A stretch of 64,000 bases of DNA from Pseudomonadaceae bacterium (GCA_024743175.1 JANSXA010000011.1:1-64000), one strand, 5' to 3'. Shown: positions 28,039 through 36,909, counted from the stretch's first letter. The notes: generated by a model from the letters alone, not told the origin. Translations and numbers: made by a program.

Positions 28039-29409
28039 ATGCGTAAGGCATTCCTTTTAATTTCGATGGCCGCTGTGTTCATTGCCGGTTGTGGCGGTAG
28101 CAGCAGCAATTCCTCAACACCGCCAGGACCGACTTTCCCAGCTGGCGAAGTAGTCTTTGAAATTGTCCACGCCTCTCAGGACGCGCCGCCGGTGAACCTT
28201 TCGGTCGGCGGTAATGTGGTTGCCTCGGGTGCTGATTTTGGTGACGCCGCTTTTGTAACGACCGAAGACGGGGAAGTCACCATTGTCGTTGAAGGCATCA
28301 TTCCCGGTGGCAACACAGACGTTATAACCGCCACTGACACATTTGCCGACGGTCAGCGTGTGACTGTCTTTGCTGCCAACGACGTGGCGAACATTGGGCC
28401 GATTGTGCTTGTTGATGATCAACCCGAAGTGGCTGCCACTGATGTACGGTTACGCGTCGTACATGCCGCTTCAAACGTCACGCCCATAGCCGACATGGTG
28501 GACATCTATGTGACTGCGCCTGCAGATCCCATTTCCTCCGCCGCGCCGATAACGCTGATGTTTGGTGATTTTACCCCCGACGCTGTAACCGTGCCTGCGG
28601 GCGACTATCGAATTCGCATTACGCCAGCGGCGTCTTCAACTGTGGTGTATGACTCCGGCACAGTGGCCCTGGCCGGCGGCAGCGATCTCGTTGTTGCAGC
28701 GATTGCCAATGTTGGACCAGGTGAGTCTCCAGTAGAGTTGATCGCTTTGACAGGGTCAGCCTCACTACGTTTACTGGATAGTGAAACGCCTGCTGATGTT
28801 CGCGTAGCCCACCTTGCCGCCGACGTCGGTCCTGTAGATGTGCTGATCGACGATGTGCTTTCGCCGGTACAAGGCGCTGCGTTTGGCGCGATCACAGGGT
28901 ACCTTCCGCTGGCGGCTGGACCAACAAACTTTAAAGTCACGGTGGCTGGCAATGCCAGTGCGGTGGCCATCGAAACACTGGATGAAGTTGCACTTGAAGC
29001 GGGTGAAACGTACACCGTTGCCGCGGTCGGTCTGGCTGGTGATGGCAGTCTGACTTACGACGTCGCAGTTGATAACCCTCGTCGAATAGCAACAGAGAGT
29101 CGCGTACGGATTTTTCACAGCTCACCAGCAGCCGGTGATGTCGATATCTATGTTGTTGGCACGGGCGACCCGATCGACGGTTTAACACCAGATTTTGCCG
29201 CAGTACCCTTTGGTGCAGAGACGGGTTATGTGCCGCTGGCGCCGGGTGGTTACGATGTCCATGTCACAGAGGCGGGCGATCAGACTATGCCGGTACTACC
29301 TGTGGTCGCGGTAACCCTGGATGCCGGTGGTATCTACACTGCAATTGCGGTGGACGCGGCGGGTGGCGGTGAGCCGGTTGGACTGGTCCTTGCCGATGAT
29401 TTCTTATAG
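28039..29409 (+). CDS. Lipoprotein with four DUF4397-type repeats
   Basis: This 456-residue protein has a type II signal peptide with lipobox FIAGC (Cys 18) followed by a Ser/Gly linker, so it is probably anchored in the outer membrane. The rest consists of four repeats of roughly 100 residues, beginning at about 38, 134, 251 and 353. Each opens with a V-x-x-x-H segment (EIVHAS, RVVHAA, RVAHLA, RIFHSS) followed by VDIYV- or VDVLI-like strands and a G-Y-x-P-L or AGDYxI turn. This matches the DUF4397 pattern of surface beta-sandwich proteins of unknown function. An ACGGAG Shine-Dalgarno sequence precedes the ATG, and a strong terminator follows. Confidence 0.82.
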   Translation: MRKAFLLISMAAVFIAGCGGSSSNSSTPPGPTFPAGEVVFEIVHASQDAPPVNLSVGGNVVASGADFGDAAFVTTEDGEVTIVVEGIIPGGNTDVITATDTFADGQRVTVFAANDVANIGPIVLVDDQPEVAATDVRLRVVHAASNVTPIADMVDIYVTAPADPISSAAPITLMFGDFTPDAVTVPAGDYRIRITPAASSTVVYDSGTVALAGGSDLVVAAIANVGPGESPVELIALTGSASLRLLDSETPADVRVAHLAADVGPVDVLIDDVLSPVQGAAFGAITGYLPLAAGPTNFKVTVAGNASAVAIETLDEVALEAGETYTVAAVGLAGDGSLTYDVAVDNPRRIATESRVRIFHSSPAAGDVDIYVVGTGDPIDGLTPDFAAVPFGAETGYVPLAPGGYDVHVTEAGDQTMPVLPVVAVTLDAGGIYTAIAVDAAGGGEPVGLVLADDFL

Positions 29410-29431
29410 AACACAACATAAACCTTGAACT

Positions 29432-29459
29432 AAAAAGCCGGCGCTTCGCCGGCTTTTTT
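29432..29459 (+). terminator. Rho-independent terminator, likely bidirectional
   Basis: GCCGGCG-CTT-CGCCGGC (29437-29453) is followed by six T on the plus strand and preceded by five A. It can therefore terminate the DUF4397 lipoprotein gene and also the convergent CDF gene that ends at 29481. Confidence 0.93.
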
Positions 29460-29480
29460 CTGACAGCTACACTTTGCTGC

Positions 29481-30356
29481 CTAATCAGGCTCCATGTGAA
29501 TGGAAACGTCTTTCAGACTGAAGCGCTCTTCCAGCAGGTTTTCGATGTCATCGGCAATGGCATGCGCTTCCTGCAGGGTCAGATGTGCCTTTGCGCTGAC
29601 AACCATATCAACAGCTGAATCTGAGCCCTTCCAGCGCGATCGCACCTGACGCACGCTGCCTGCACCGGATATCTCCTCTGCGGTCGCGATCAGCAAAGAG
29701 GAATCTATGGCTGATTCGTCCACCAGTACGGGAATGGCTTTGCTGAACAGGCCGTAAGCCAGGTAAAAAACAAGCCCCGCAACGCCCAGGGCACAGAGCT
29801 GATCCAGCCACACGTACCCCATAGCCGACAGCTGCCAGCCGACGATTACAACAATGGTGGTCAAAGCATCTGCAAACGTATGGCTGGCATCTGCCTGCAG
29901 GATCTCAGAATCTAAACGGCGGGCCCATCTGCGCTGCCAGGCGGCAAGACCAATGTTCACCGCAAGTACTCCGATCATCGTTGCCAGCCCCCAACCTGAA
30001 GACACGATCGTTGTCGCTTCTCGGCTCAATGCCTGTACGACCAGCTCAAAGCCGACAACAGCAAGCAAGGCAGCCAGCACAAAGACCGCCAGCGTCTCAA
30101 ATTTTCGATGGCCGTAGGGGTGTTTCGAATCAGGCGGCTGATTGGCCTGGCGCATGACCATCCAGGCCAGAGCGTTGTTGAGCACGTCTGTGAGTGAATG
30201 CAGTGCATCGCCGAGAACCGCCAGCGAGCCTGTGGATAAACCCACAACGAGTTTGGCAGCCAGCACGAGCAGGTTTGCGGTGCCTTCAATCAGAATAACC
30301 CGCAGCACCTGGCTGTCTCTTTTACTATCTGGCGTTAGTTGTGTAGTGGCGCGCAA
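29481..30356 (-). CDS. Cation diffusion facilitator transporter (FieF-like)
   Basis: This 291-residue protein has six membrane segments and a C-terminal cytoplasmic metal-binding domain. Both canonical CDF metal sites are present: GDALHSLTDVLNN in segment 2 and DASHTFADALTT in segment 5 (HxxxD each), plus HPYGHRKFE between segments 2 and 3. This is the classical zinc/iron(II) exporter arrangement, unlike the other CDF gene 2 kb away. It is monocistronic and convergent with the lipoprotein gene. The exact metal cannot be told from sequence. Confidence 0.88.
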   Translation of the reverse strand: MRATTQLTPDSKRDSQVLRVILIEGTANLLVLAAKLVVGLSTGSLAVLGDALHSLTDVLNNALAWMVMRQANQPPDSKHPYGHRKFETLAVFVLAALLAVVGFELVVQALSREATTIVSSGWGLATMIGVLAVNIGLAAWQRRWARRLDSEILQADASHTFADALTTIVVIVGWQLSAMGYVWLDQLCALGVAGLVFYLAYGLFSKAIPVLVDESAIDSSLLIATAEEISGAGSVRQVRSRWKGSDSAVDMVVSAKAHLTLQEAHAIADDIENLLEERFSLKDVSIHMEPD

Positions 30357-30518
30357 AAATAACCCGGGACCTGGCCCTTCAGTTTAATGTCTGTGCACTC
30401 TTCTTATCATGGTTGCAAGCCACAAACCAGAAAGGAACCTTAGATCCAGTTTCTCCGAAATATCAGATATTCGACATCGGTTCACGCAAGGTTCAGCCAC
30501 ATGCGCTAGCTTTATCCC

Positions 30519-31046
30519 ATGACCTGTGCAAACCATGAAACCCGCATCTGGCTGCTCGCGTTCACGCTCCTCATTGCCGGCGGTTGCGCTGCAGGCCGGG
30601 ATGCAACAGAACAGCGACTGGTGACGCCGCCAGCTCGTGTTGCGGTGCAGTCTGATATCAAAGCCGCCCGCGACGCTGAGCATCGTTGTTTAGCCCTGGC
30701 AATGTATTGGGAAGCCAGAGGTGAAGGTGTCGTGGGTATGCAGGCTGTTGGCGAAGTTGTTCTGAACCGGGTCGCAGATCACCGCTTCCCCGCATCAGCC
30801 TGCGCAGTAGTCAAGCAGGGGGGCGAAAGACCACCTTGTCAGTTTTCCTGGTGGTGTGATGGTAGGAGCGATTACCCGGCGGATCGGGCTCTCTGGCGTG
30901 AGGCGTTACAGGTTGCAGATAGTCTATCCAGTCAACGCTCACGCAGGATGACGGCAGGTGCTCTATTTTTCCACAATACGTCAGTGCGTCCCAACTGGAA
31001 ATATCAGCGGGTCGCTACCATTGGTAATCACGTATTCTACAAATAG
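30519..31046 (+). CDS. SleB-type cell wall hydrolase
   Basis: This 175-residue exported protein has a hydrophobic signal (about 10-22) ending at GGCAAG; lipidation at that cysteine is possible, but the lipobox is poor. The Hydrolase_2 (SleB) domain fills the rest: LAMYWEARGEG (catalytic Glu), AVGEVVLNRV, FPASACAVV and CQFSWWCDG. Such domains cleave peptidoglycan glycan strands. In non-sporulating proteobacteria they act in wall remodelling. Downstream are two hairpins and the tRNA-Leu gene on the other strand. Confidence 0.87.
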   Translation: MTCANHETRIWLLAFTLLIAGGCAAGRDATEQRLVTPPARVAVQSDIKAARDAEHRCLALAMYWEARGEGVVGMQAVGEVVLNRVADHRFPASACAVVKQGGERPPCQFSWWCDGRSDYPADRALWREALQVADSLSSQRSRRMTAGALFFHNTSVRPNWKYQRVATIGNHVFYK

Positions 31047-31095
31047 CGGGCACGCCTGCCCGTGTCGAACAATCTTTGTGTTTAAGGATTCGATC

Positions 31096-31160
31096 AGTAC
31101 TATGCAACTTGAGAGTTGCATCGTATTGCCTGTGACTGTTTGAGGACGGTCATTCCTCAA
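31096..31160. repeat. Two strong hairpins between the SleB-like gene and tRNA-Leu
   Basis: ATGCAACT-TGAG-AGTTGCAT (31102-31121) is a perfect 8-bp stem that can extend outward to 31096 and 31127 with one mismatch and one wobble. TTGAGGA-CGGTCAT-TCCTCAA (31140-31160) is a 7-bp stem directly behind the CCA end of the tRNA. Neither is followed by a T-run on either strand. They may mark transcript ends or protect 3' ends. Confidence 0.5.
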
Positions 31161-31247
31161 TGGTGCCCAGGAGAGGACTTGAACCTCCACGGGGTTGCCC
31201 CCACTAGCACCTGAAGCTAGCGTGTCTACCAATTTCACCACCTGGGC
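31161..31247 (-). tRNA. tRNA-Leu (anticodon CAG)
   Basis: Read on the minus strand, this is an 87-base class II tRNA with acceptor stem GCCCAGG/CCTGGGC, the D-loop sequence AAATTGGTAGAC, anticodon loop TTCAGGT (anticodon CAG, reading CUG), a long variable arm (GGGGGCAACCCC), T-arm GTTCAAGTC and an encoded CCA end. The long variable arm and the anticodon make it leucine. A TTGACA/TACAGT promoter lies just upstream. Confidence 0.97.
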
Positions 31248-31259
31248 ACAGGGGTGCGG

Positions 31260-31289
31260 ACTGTACTGAAATCTGACATAAGGTGTCAA
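31260..31289 (-). promoter_or_regulatory. Sigma70-like promoter of tRNA-Leu, overlapping the rnr start
   Basis: On the minus strand TTGACA (31289-31284) and TACAGT (31265-31260) are separated by 18 bases, and transcription would start about 6 bases before the mature tRNA. The -35 box lies in the ribosome-binding and start region of the divergent rnr gene, so the two genes share these bases. Confidence 0.65.
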
Positions 31290-31291
31290 TC

Positions 31292-33523
31292 TTGGCGAAC
31301 GGACAAAACAGCAAAAATAATGTTGCTGGTCGAAAGAAAACCCCGAAAAAGCGCAACTCGGGTGCAAATCGCTACACCGCCAGAGAAATTCTGGCGCTGA
31401 TCAGGGCTGAACCTGGCCCGGTGCCCTGGTCAACTTTGACGCACCTTGCCGGCGCGGATAAACCCAAGACCATCACCCAGCTGCGTCAGATGTTAAAAGG
31501 TCTGCAGCGCAGCGGAGAGCTGCAGCGAAATCAGCACGGTGACTATCAGTTGCCCGATGGTGGTGTGCCCCGCAAAGCGGTGGCCCGGTTGCGTGGGCGA
31601 ATGTTAGTGGTGGATGACTTACCCATAGATGATGCCGGGCGTCTGAATCTGCGTGCCGGCGATGAAATTGAATACCGTATCAGTGAGGGGCGCGCACAGG
31701 TCATCCAGGTAACACAACTGTCTGAAGCTCTGTTCACCGGCATTTTCAGTAAGCAGGGACGTGATCAATTTGTTAACGGCCTGGGACAGGACCGGGGGCG
31801 CATCCGAATTCTACAGTCGGCAAAGAAAGCGCGGGAAGGAGATACCGTGCAGGTTTCGATCACCGCGCGGGATGAGCGTGGCTTGAGTGGCAACATCGTT
31901 CACATTCTGGAAAGCGAGAACGTCCTGGATCAGGCCATCCAGACGGCAGTCACCGGCGGCGGTCTTCCGTTCGAGTGGCCGGCAGAGGTCACAACTGCGG
32001 TCTCCAAGTTGCCAACCAGGGTGGTTCCAGGTCGTTATCCGCAGCGTGAAGATCTGACCGGTTTACCGCTGGTGACCATTGATGGTGAAACCGCCAGAGA
32101 TTTTGACGATGCTGTTTTTGCCGAGCCGCTGAAGCGCCGTGCTGGTGGGTTCCGTCTGGTGGTCGCTATTGCTGATGTGGGCCATTACGTGAAACCCAGA
32201 ACGCCGCTGGATGACGAAGCCGTGCTGCGCAGCACGTCAGTTTATTTTCCGGAACGGGTCATTCCCATGTTGCCGGAAGCGCTTTCCAATGGATTGTGCT
32301 CGCTGCGTCCCGAGACACCGCGCCTGGCCCTGGTCTGCGAAATGTTTATTGATGTCAAAGGCAATATTTTCAAACATCAGTTCAGCGAAGCGGTCATTTT
32401 CTCCCACGCCCGGCTCACTTATAACCAGGTGCAGGCTTATCTGGACACCGGCGCAAAAATGCCTGTGAACAAATCCGCTTTGGCGGCGGTTAACCAGTCT
32501 GTCGACGCGCTGGCACAGCTGCACGATGTCATGCGCGAAGCCCGCACCAGGCGTGGCGCGCTGGAGTTTGAAACCCACGAAGCCAACATTGAGATCAAGG
32601 ATGGCCGTGTTGCGGCGATCACGCCCGTTGGCCGTCTGGTAGCCCATCAGCTGATTGAAGAAGCCATGATTGCCGCCAATGTCAGTGCGGCGGTTTTCCT
32701 GGAAGAAGCGCAGGTACCGGCACTTTATCGAGTTCACGAAACCCCTGACCCGGACAAAGTCGCAGAATTCAGCCAGGCGCTTGGTCAGGTGGGCGTAAAG
32801 TTACCCAGCGGTGAAATTACGCCTCTGGTGCTACAGTCTGCACTTAACCGCCTGCCTGATTATGCCGACCCTTGGCTGTATGGGCAGATGGCCTTACGCA
32901 CGCTCAAACAGGCGCTTTACAGTCCAGAAAACCAGGGCCACTTTGGACTGGCTCTGGACCGCTATATGCATTTCACCTCACCCATCCGGCGCTATCCGGA
33001 TCTGGTAGTGCATCGCGCCATAAAATCCGTGCTGGCAAAACGCGCTGGTCGTAAAAGCAAAAACGTGCCCGGTATGGATGAGCTGCAGCAGCTGGGCGAG
33101 ATCTGCTCCAGCAACGAAAGGCGTGCGGAAAATGCCGGCTGGATGGTGGATGCCTGGCTGAAATGTGATTTTCTGCGCGATCGTGCGGGTGAGACCTTTG
33201 CAGGCGTGATTGCCAGCGTTACTGAGTTTGGGCTGTTTGTCGATCTGGATACCTACTATGTTCAGGGTCTGCTGCACATATCCAACCTCGGTTCTGACTA
33301 TTTTAACTTCGACCCACGGGCCTTTGCCCTGATCGGCGAGCGCAGTGGTCGCAAATTCCGTCTGGGTGATCGACTGCAGGTTGTTGTTGAAGATATCGAC
33401 CCACCCCAGGGACGCATCGACCTGAGTCTGCCTGGCATGAACAATACGCGGACGAAGAAATCAGCGGGTCCGCCCGGGGGCAAAAAGAAATCTTCCAGCG
33501 GGCGGCGTAAGAAACGCTCATGA
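31292..33523 (+). CDS. rnr: Ribonuclease R
   Basis: RNase R is a processive 3'-5' exonuclease that can unwind structured RNA. Domains in order are a basic N-terminal tail, a winged-helix HTH (about 27-90), cold-shock domains (about 95-250), the RNB catalytic domain (about 260-590, with ETARDFDDAV holding the metal aspartates) and S1 (about 635-715), then a Lys/Ser/Gly-rich basic tail. At 743 residues it is shorter than E. coli (813) or P. aeruginosa (about 900), mainly in the terminal tails. TTG 31292 is preferred because TAAGG sits 8 bases before it; GTG 31283 would overlap that site. rlmB overlaps its stop by 4 bases. Confidence 0.93.
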   Translation: MANGQNSKNNVAGRKKTPKKRNSGANRYTAREILALIRAEPGPVPWSTLTHLAGADKPKTITQLRQMLKGLQRSGELQRNQHGDYQLPDGGVPRKAVARLRGRMLVVDDLPIDDAGRLNLRAGDEIEYRISEGRAQVIQVTQLSEALFTGIFSKQGRDQFVNGLGQDRGRIRILQSAKKAREGDTVQVSITARDERGLSGNIVHILESENVLDQAIQTAVTGGGLPFEWPAEVTTAVSKLPTRVVPGRYPQREDLTGLPLVTIDGETARDFDDAVFAEPLKRRAGGFRLVVAIADVGHYVKPRTPLDDEAVLRSTSVYFPERVIPMLPEALSNGLCSLRPETPRLALVCEMFIDVKGNIFKHQFSEAVIFSHARLTYNQVQAYLDTGAKMPVNKSALAAVNQSVDALAQLHDVMREARTRRGALEFETHEANIEIKDGRVAAITPVGRLVAHQLIEEAMIAANVSAAVFLEEAQVPALYRVHETPDPDKVAEFSQALGQVGVKLPSGEITPLVLQSALNRLPDYADPWLYGQMALRTLKQALYSPENQGHFGLALDRYMHFTSPIRRYPDLVVHRAIKSVLAKRAGRKSKNVPGMDELQQLGEICSSNERRAENAGWMVDAWLKCDFLRDRAGETFAGVIASVTEFGLFVDLDTYYVQGLLHISNLGSDYFNFDPRAFALIGERSGRKFRLGDRLQVVVEDIDPPQGRIDLSLPGMNNTRTKKSAGPPGGKKKSSSGRRKKRS

Positions 33524-34266
33524 GTGACGTTTTCGGTATACAGCCAGCAAGAGCACTGCTGCGGGATTCACCCGCGCGGGCTCGAGCGCTCTACACCCTG
33601 CAGGGGCGCCGCGATGCCCGGGTCAACGAATTAATCAGCCTGGCGAAAGAGTCTGGCATCCGTCACCAGAGTATGGATGGTGCATGGTTTCGCCGGCGTG
33701 CCGCTGACGTTACTCACCAGGGCGTATTGCTGGAATGCCATGAGCTGGCGTTATCCCGGGAGCAGGATCTGTTCGACGCCTGGGACAGGTTCAACACGCC
33801 ACCGCTGTTTCTGATTCTTGATGGTGTCACCGATCCGCGCAATTTTGGCGCCTGTTTGCGCAGTGCCAACGCCACTGGTGTAGATGCGGTGATCGTGCCG
33901 AAACGTAATAGTGCACCGCTCAGTCCGGTGGCGTTGAAAACCGCTCAGGGTGGTGCGGAGAATCTGTTAATCGTAGAGGTTGTGAATCTGGCGCGCTTTA
34001 TGAAGCAGCTGATGCAACGCAATGTCTGGATCATTGGTGCTGATGGTGAGGCACCGCAAGCCTATACCGCGGTAGATGCGCGGGATGGATTGGCTCTGGT
34101 GATGGGCAGTGAAGGCAAAGGTCTGCGCCGCCTGACGAAGGAAAACTGCGATCAGCTGGTGCATATCCCCATGCAGGGCAGCGTCTCGAGTCTGAACGTT
34201 TCGGTGGCCACAGGCGTTATGCTGTTTGAAATACAGCGTCAGCGTATGGCCCCTGTTCCGGAATAA
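33520..34266 (+). CDS. rlmB: 23S rRNA (guanosine-2'-O-)-methyltransferase RlmB
   Basis: RlmB methylates G2251 of 23S rRNA in the peptidyl-transferase centre. The 248-residue protein has the N-terminal SpoU substrate-binding domain (about 10-80) and the SPOUT knot. Motif 1 is DPRNFGACLRSANATG (about 105-120), motif 2 VMGSEGKGL (about 194) and motif 3 IPMQGSVSSLNVSVA (about 217-231). It is coupled to rnr as in E. coli and Pseudomonas. Confidence 0.95.
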   Translation: MSDVFGIQPARALLRDSPARARALYTLQGRRDARVNELISLAKESGIRHQSMDGAWFRRRAADVTHQGVLLECHELALSREQDLFDAWDRFNTPPLFLILDGVTDPRNFGACLRSANATGVDAVIVPKRNSAPLSPVALKTAQGGAENLLIVEVVNLARFMKQLMQRNVWIIGADGEAPQAYTAVDARDGLALVMGSEGKGLRRLTKENCDQLVHIPMQGSVSSLNVSVATGVMLFEIQRQRMAPVPE

Positions 34267-34269
34267 CCG

Positions 34270-35985
34270 ATGTCTGCCAGGCAAATCTCTCAGACAGTCA
34301 ATGGCTTGGTGATCATATTCGCCGTGACTCTTGCCCACGGCGCGCAGCCCAGTTGTGTGCCAGTGCATGGAATGTCCTTGCAGGACCTGCAGAGTTTTGA
34401 TTTTCAGGCACGTGGTGAGAAATACAAAGCGCAGACTGCATGGCCTGATGCCAGACCAGAATACGTGCTTGGTCAGATCAATTTCGTTCGCCAGAACGTG
34501 TTCCCGGATCGCAATCACTGGCTGGCACGCCAGGCCAATCGGTTCAACACGTTAACCAGCGAAAGTGCATTGTTAGCAGCTTTTCCTTTTGTTCCGGGCA
34601 ACCTGATTGACGAGCGCAGGCGTGACGAGGCTGAACGGGTGTTACGTGACAAAGCCTTCCTCTACGACGCCCGGGTGCTGGTGCGCCAGGTATGCGGCAC
34701 AAGGATGGACCTGGACGTGGTTGTCCGCGATGTATGGACACTGACACCCGGTCTGGGGTTGACCCGCTCCGGTGGCGACAATGAAACGTCTGTGAGCCTG
34801 TCTGATGTGAATTTTCTCGGCACCGGTAAAGGTCTGAGCATCGAGTATTTTGATGACACTGACCGCTCCGGCACTTTCCTGAGTTATGACGATCCCAATA
34901 TTCTGGGTTCACGCTGGCAGGGTAGCCTGGTCGCTGCAGATAACGATGATGGTGAGCGGTATGGTGCCAGCCTGAGCCGGCCGTTTTTTGCCCTGGATAC
35001 GCCTTATGCCTTCGGCTTTTCGGCCAACCACTTTGTGCGCAATGAAGATCTTGAATTCCTCGGCAGAGATCAGTTTGAGCTGCAGGCGGAGACAGACACA
35101 GTCAATATTTATCTGGGTCGGTCCTCGGGTCGCCAGCAGGGCTGGGTAAATCGCTATTTTGCCGGTGTTCGCTACCAGCATGAGCAGTTTGAATACCCGC
35201 TGGATTTTCCTGACACAACCCAGGACGAGCGTAAATTTATTTACCCCTACCTGGGCTGGTCGCTGATCGAAGAGCAGTTCGAGGCAAGCACCGATATTGA
35301 TCGCGTGGGTATTGTTGAAGACATTAACCTGGGCTGGAATATTTACCTTGAGCTCGGTTGGTCACCAGACACGTTTGGTGGTTTTGGCGATTATCTGTTG
35401 CTGCGAGGTGCAGCAAGCCACCGACAGTATCTGGCGCGTGCTCATCTGCTGAGTCTCTCGGCGGAGCTGCGCAGCCGTTATGACCTGGACAACAACACCA
35501 CTGAAGATCTGCGGTTGGAAAGCAGGGCCAGTTACCTCTGGCGGCAGAGCGAGAAGTGGTCATTTTTTGCCAGTCTCGATTACAACCTGACACGTAATCT
35601 ACCTGCAGACAAACAGCTCACACTGGGTGGAGACGATGGATTACGTGGCTATCCCACGAGATATCAGATTGGCGACCGCAGCGTATTGGCCACCTTAGAA
35701 CAACGCTACTATTCCAGCGCTTATCCCTTTGGTCTGTTTCGGGTTGGATATGCGGCTTTCTTTGACGTCGGTCGGGCCTGGTTTGAGGACGAGCCGCCGG
35801 CCTGGGTGCCCCCGCGTGAGGGTGATCACTTCGATGTACTGAGCAATGTTGGGGTCGGTTTGCGGCTGGAGAGTGTGCGTACGCGACGTGATCGCCTGGT
35901 GCATATAGATTTTGCCAAGCCTCTGGTAGACGGCCCCTTTGTCAGCAGCTGGGAGTTCACCATCACCGCCAAGCAGTCTTTTTAG
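34270..35985 (+). CDS. Omp85-superfamily outer membrane protein
   Basis: This 571-residue protein has a signal peptide (cleavage likely after AHGA near 25). A region of roughly 75 residues around 105-160 (ERVLRDKAFLYDARVLVRQ followed by LDVVVRDVWTL) looks like a single POTRA domain. A beta-barrel made of alternating strands rich in aromatic residues follows. GDDGLRGYP (about 453-461) matches the conserved L6 motif of the Omp85/BamA family. It is far shorter than BamA (about 800, five POTRAs) and lacks the usual TPS partner gene. It follows rlmB by only 3 bases, so it may be co-transcribed with rnr-rlmB. The substrate is unknown. Confidence 0.75.
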   Translation: MSARQISQTVNGLVIIFAVTLAHGAQPSCVPVHGMSLQDLQSFDFQARGEKYKAQTAWPDARPEYVLGQINFVRQNVFPDRNHWLARQANRFNTLTSESALLAAFPFVPGNLIDERRRDEAERVLRDKAFLYDARVLVRQVCGTRMDLDVVVRDVWTLTPGLGLTRSGGDNETSVSLSDVNFLGTGKGLSIEYFDDTDRSGTFLSYDDPNILGSRWQGSLVAADNDDGERYGASLSRPFFALDTPYAFGFSANHFVRNEDLEFLGRDQFELQAETDTVNIYLGRSSGRQQGWVNRYFAGVRYQHEQFEYPLDFPDTTQDERKFIYPYLGWSLIEEQFEASTDIDRVGIVEDINLGWNIYLELGWSPDTFGGFGDYLLLRGAASHRQYLARAHLLSLSAELRSRYDLDNNTTEDLRLESRASYLWRQSEKWSFFASLDYNLTRNLPADKQLTLGGDDGLRGYPTRYQIGDRSVLATLEQRYYSSAYPFGLFRVGYAAFFDVGRAWFEDEPPAWVPPREGDHFDVLSNVGVGLRLESVRTRRDRLVHIDFAKPLVDGPFVSSWEFTITAKQSF

Positions 35986-35989
35986 TCTC

Positions 35990-36649
35990 TTAATCCTGGC
36001 GGAAATCCACCCGGAAGCGCGTATGGCGCCACAGGAACCAGGTGAGCACTGGAAAGGCGGTTAAGGCAGACGCAAAATTCCATTCGGAAATATTCTGCAG
36101 AAAGTCATCGTCCTCAAAAAAGTTGGCCAGTACGGCAAACGCCAGCGCACCCCAGAACATGAAAATGGCCATCCGGTACTTCCAGCGCACCATCGGCGAC
36201 TGGAGATCTGCATCGATAATACGCTTGGCGAACAGCAGCTGAGCGAGAAATGTGAAGCCAAAAAATATCACTGTGCCGTAGCGGCGCAAGGTACGGTACG
36301 TATCGCCATCAGACCCCAGAAAAGTCACATACAACACCAGAAAAAGCGCGCCAATCAGCCCAAGGCTGAGAATCACCTGATCTACCCGTGCTGGGGTGAT
36401 GATCAGACTCAACCACCGATAGCACAGTATCCAGTAGATCAGCGTCAGGCCTGCGGCGGGCAGCATGGTTGCTTTGAAAACAAAATAACCCCAGCCATGT
36501 CTGCCGCTGGCGCTGATGCTGTCGCAACCGGTCAGGTGGGGTACACACCAGTCGACGTAGCCGGCGTTTGCAGACAGCAGATACGCGGCCAGCGGGCCGC
36601 TCCAGTAGAGGATCCAGGTGACTAACGCGACGTTCCGAAGATCTAACAT
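35990..36649 (-). CDS. Six-helix integral membrane protein of unknown function
   Basis: This 219-residue protein is almost entirely hydrophobic, with about six predicted membrane segments (near 8-26, 50-72, 84-108, 122-138, 160-176 and 193-208). A cysteine pair in CVPHLTGC and an ISASG segment follow the first helix. The layout is reminiscent of the Frag1/DRAM/Sfk1 family (ISxxG after helix 1), but I cannot confirm this. It is transcribed alone, convergent with the Omp85-like gene and divergent from rpsF. Confidence 0.55.
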   Translation of the reverse strand: MLDLRNVALVTWILYWSGPLAAYLLSANAGYVDWCVPHLTGCDSISASGRHGWGYFVFKATMLPAAGLTLIYWILCYRWLSLIITPARVDQVILSLGLIGALFLVLYVTFLGSDGDTYRTLRRYGTVIFFGFTFLAQLLFAKRIIDADLQSPMVRWKYRMAIFMFWGALAFAVLANFFEDDDFLQNISEWNFASALTAFPVLTWFLWRHTRFRVDFRQD

Positions 36650-36740
36650 GGTCTAATTTTACTGGCTTTGTCATCCATTGAGAGGATAGAAAGCGTCGTT
36701 TTTAGCGATTTTCAGGGTCTTGTAAAACCTGACAGACACC

Positions 36741-36769
36741 TTGCCACACCGAGACTTCCCCCCTACAAT
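36741..36769 (+). promoter_or_regulatory. Sigma70-like promoter of the rpsF-rpsR-rplI operon
   Basis: TTGCCA (36741-36746) and TACAAT (36764-36769) are separated by exactly 17 bases. Transcription would start near 36776, the first base of a perfect 18-base palindrome, giving a leader of about 135 bases before rpsF. Confidence 0.72.
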
Positions 36770-36775
36770 TCGCGC

Positions 36776-36877
36776 CCCCACAAATTTGTGGGGTAAACCT
36801 TGCCTCACGCGTGGCCTGTACAGAATGTCAGCACGTCGGAGGCGAAACGCCGAATTGGCCGGCAGTGGAATTCCACT
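36776..36877 (+). promoter_or_regulatory. rpsF mRNA leader with three inverted repeats
   Basis: The leader holds a perfect palindrome CCCCACAAATTTGTGGGG (36776-36793), GGCG-AAA-CGCC (36841-36851) followed by CCGAATT, and AGTGG-AATT-CCACT (36864-36877). In many bacteria the S6:S18 complex represses its own operon through a structured rpsF leader with an exposed CCG. The middle hairpin region could serve that role here, but I have not matched it to the published consensus. The SD is AAAGGAG just before the ATG. Confidence 0.4.
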
Positions 36878-36909
36878 CTCAGCTGCGGCGCTAACCGAAA
36901 GGAGATGTT

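Noticed and set aside
31102-31121. Hairpin as a Rho-independent terminator
   Set aside because: No T-run follows on either strand; it is kept only as an inverted repeat.
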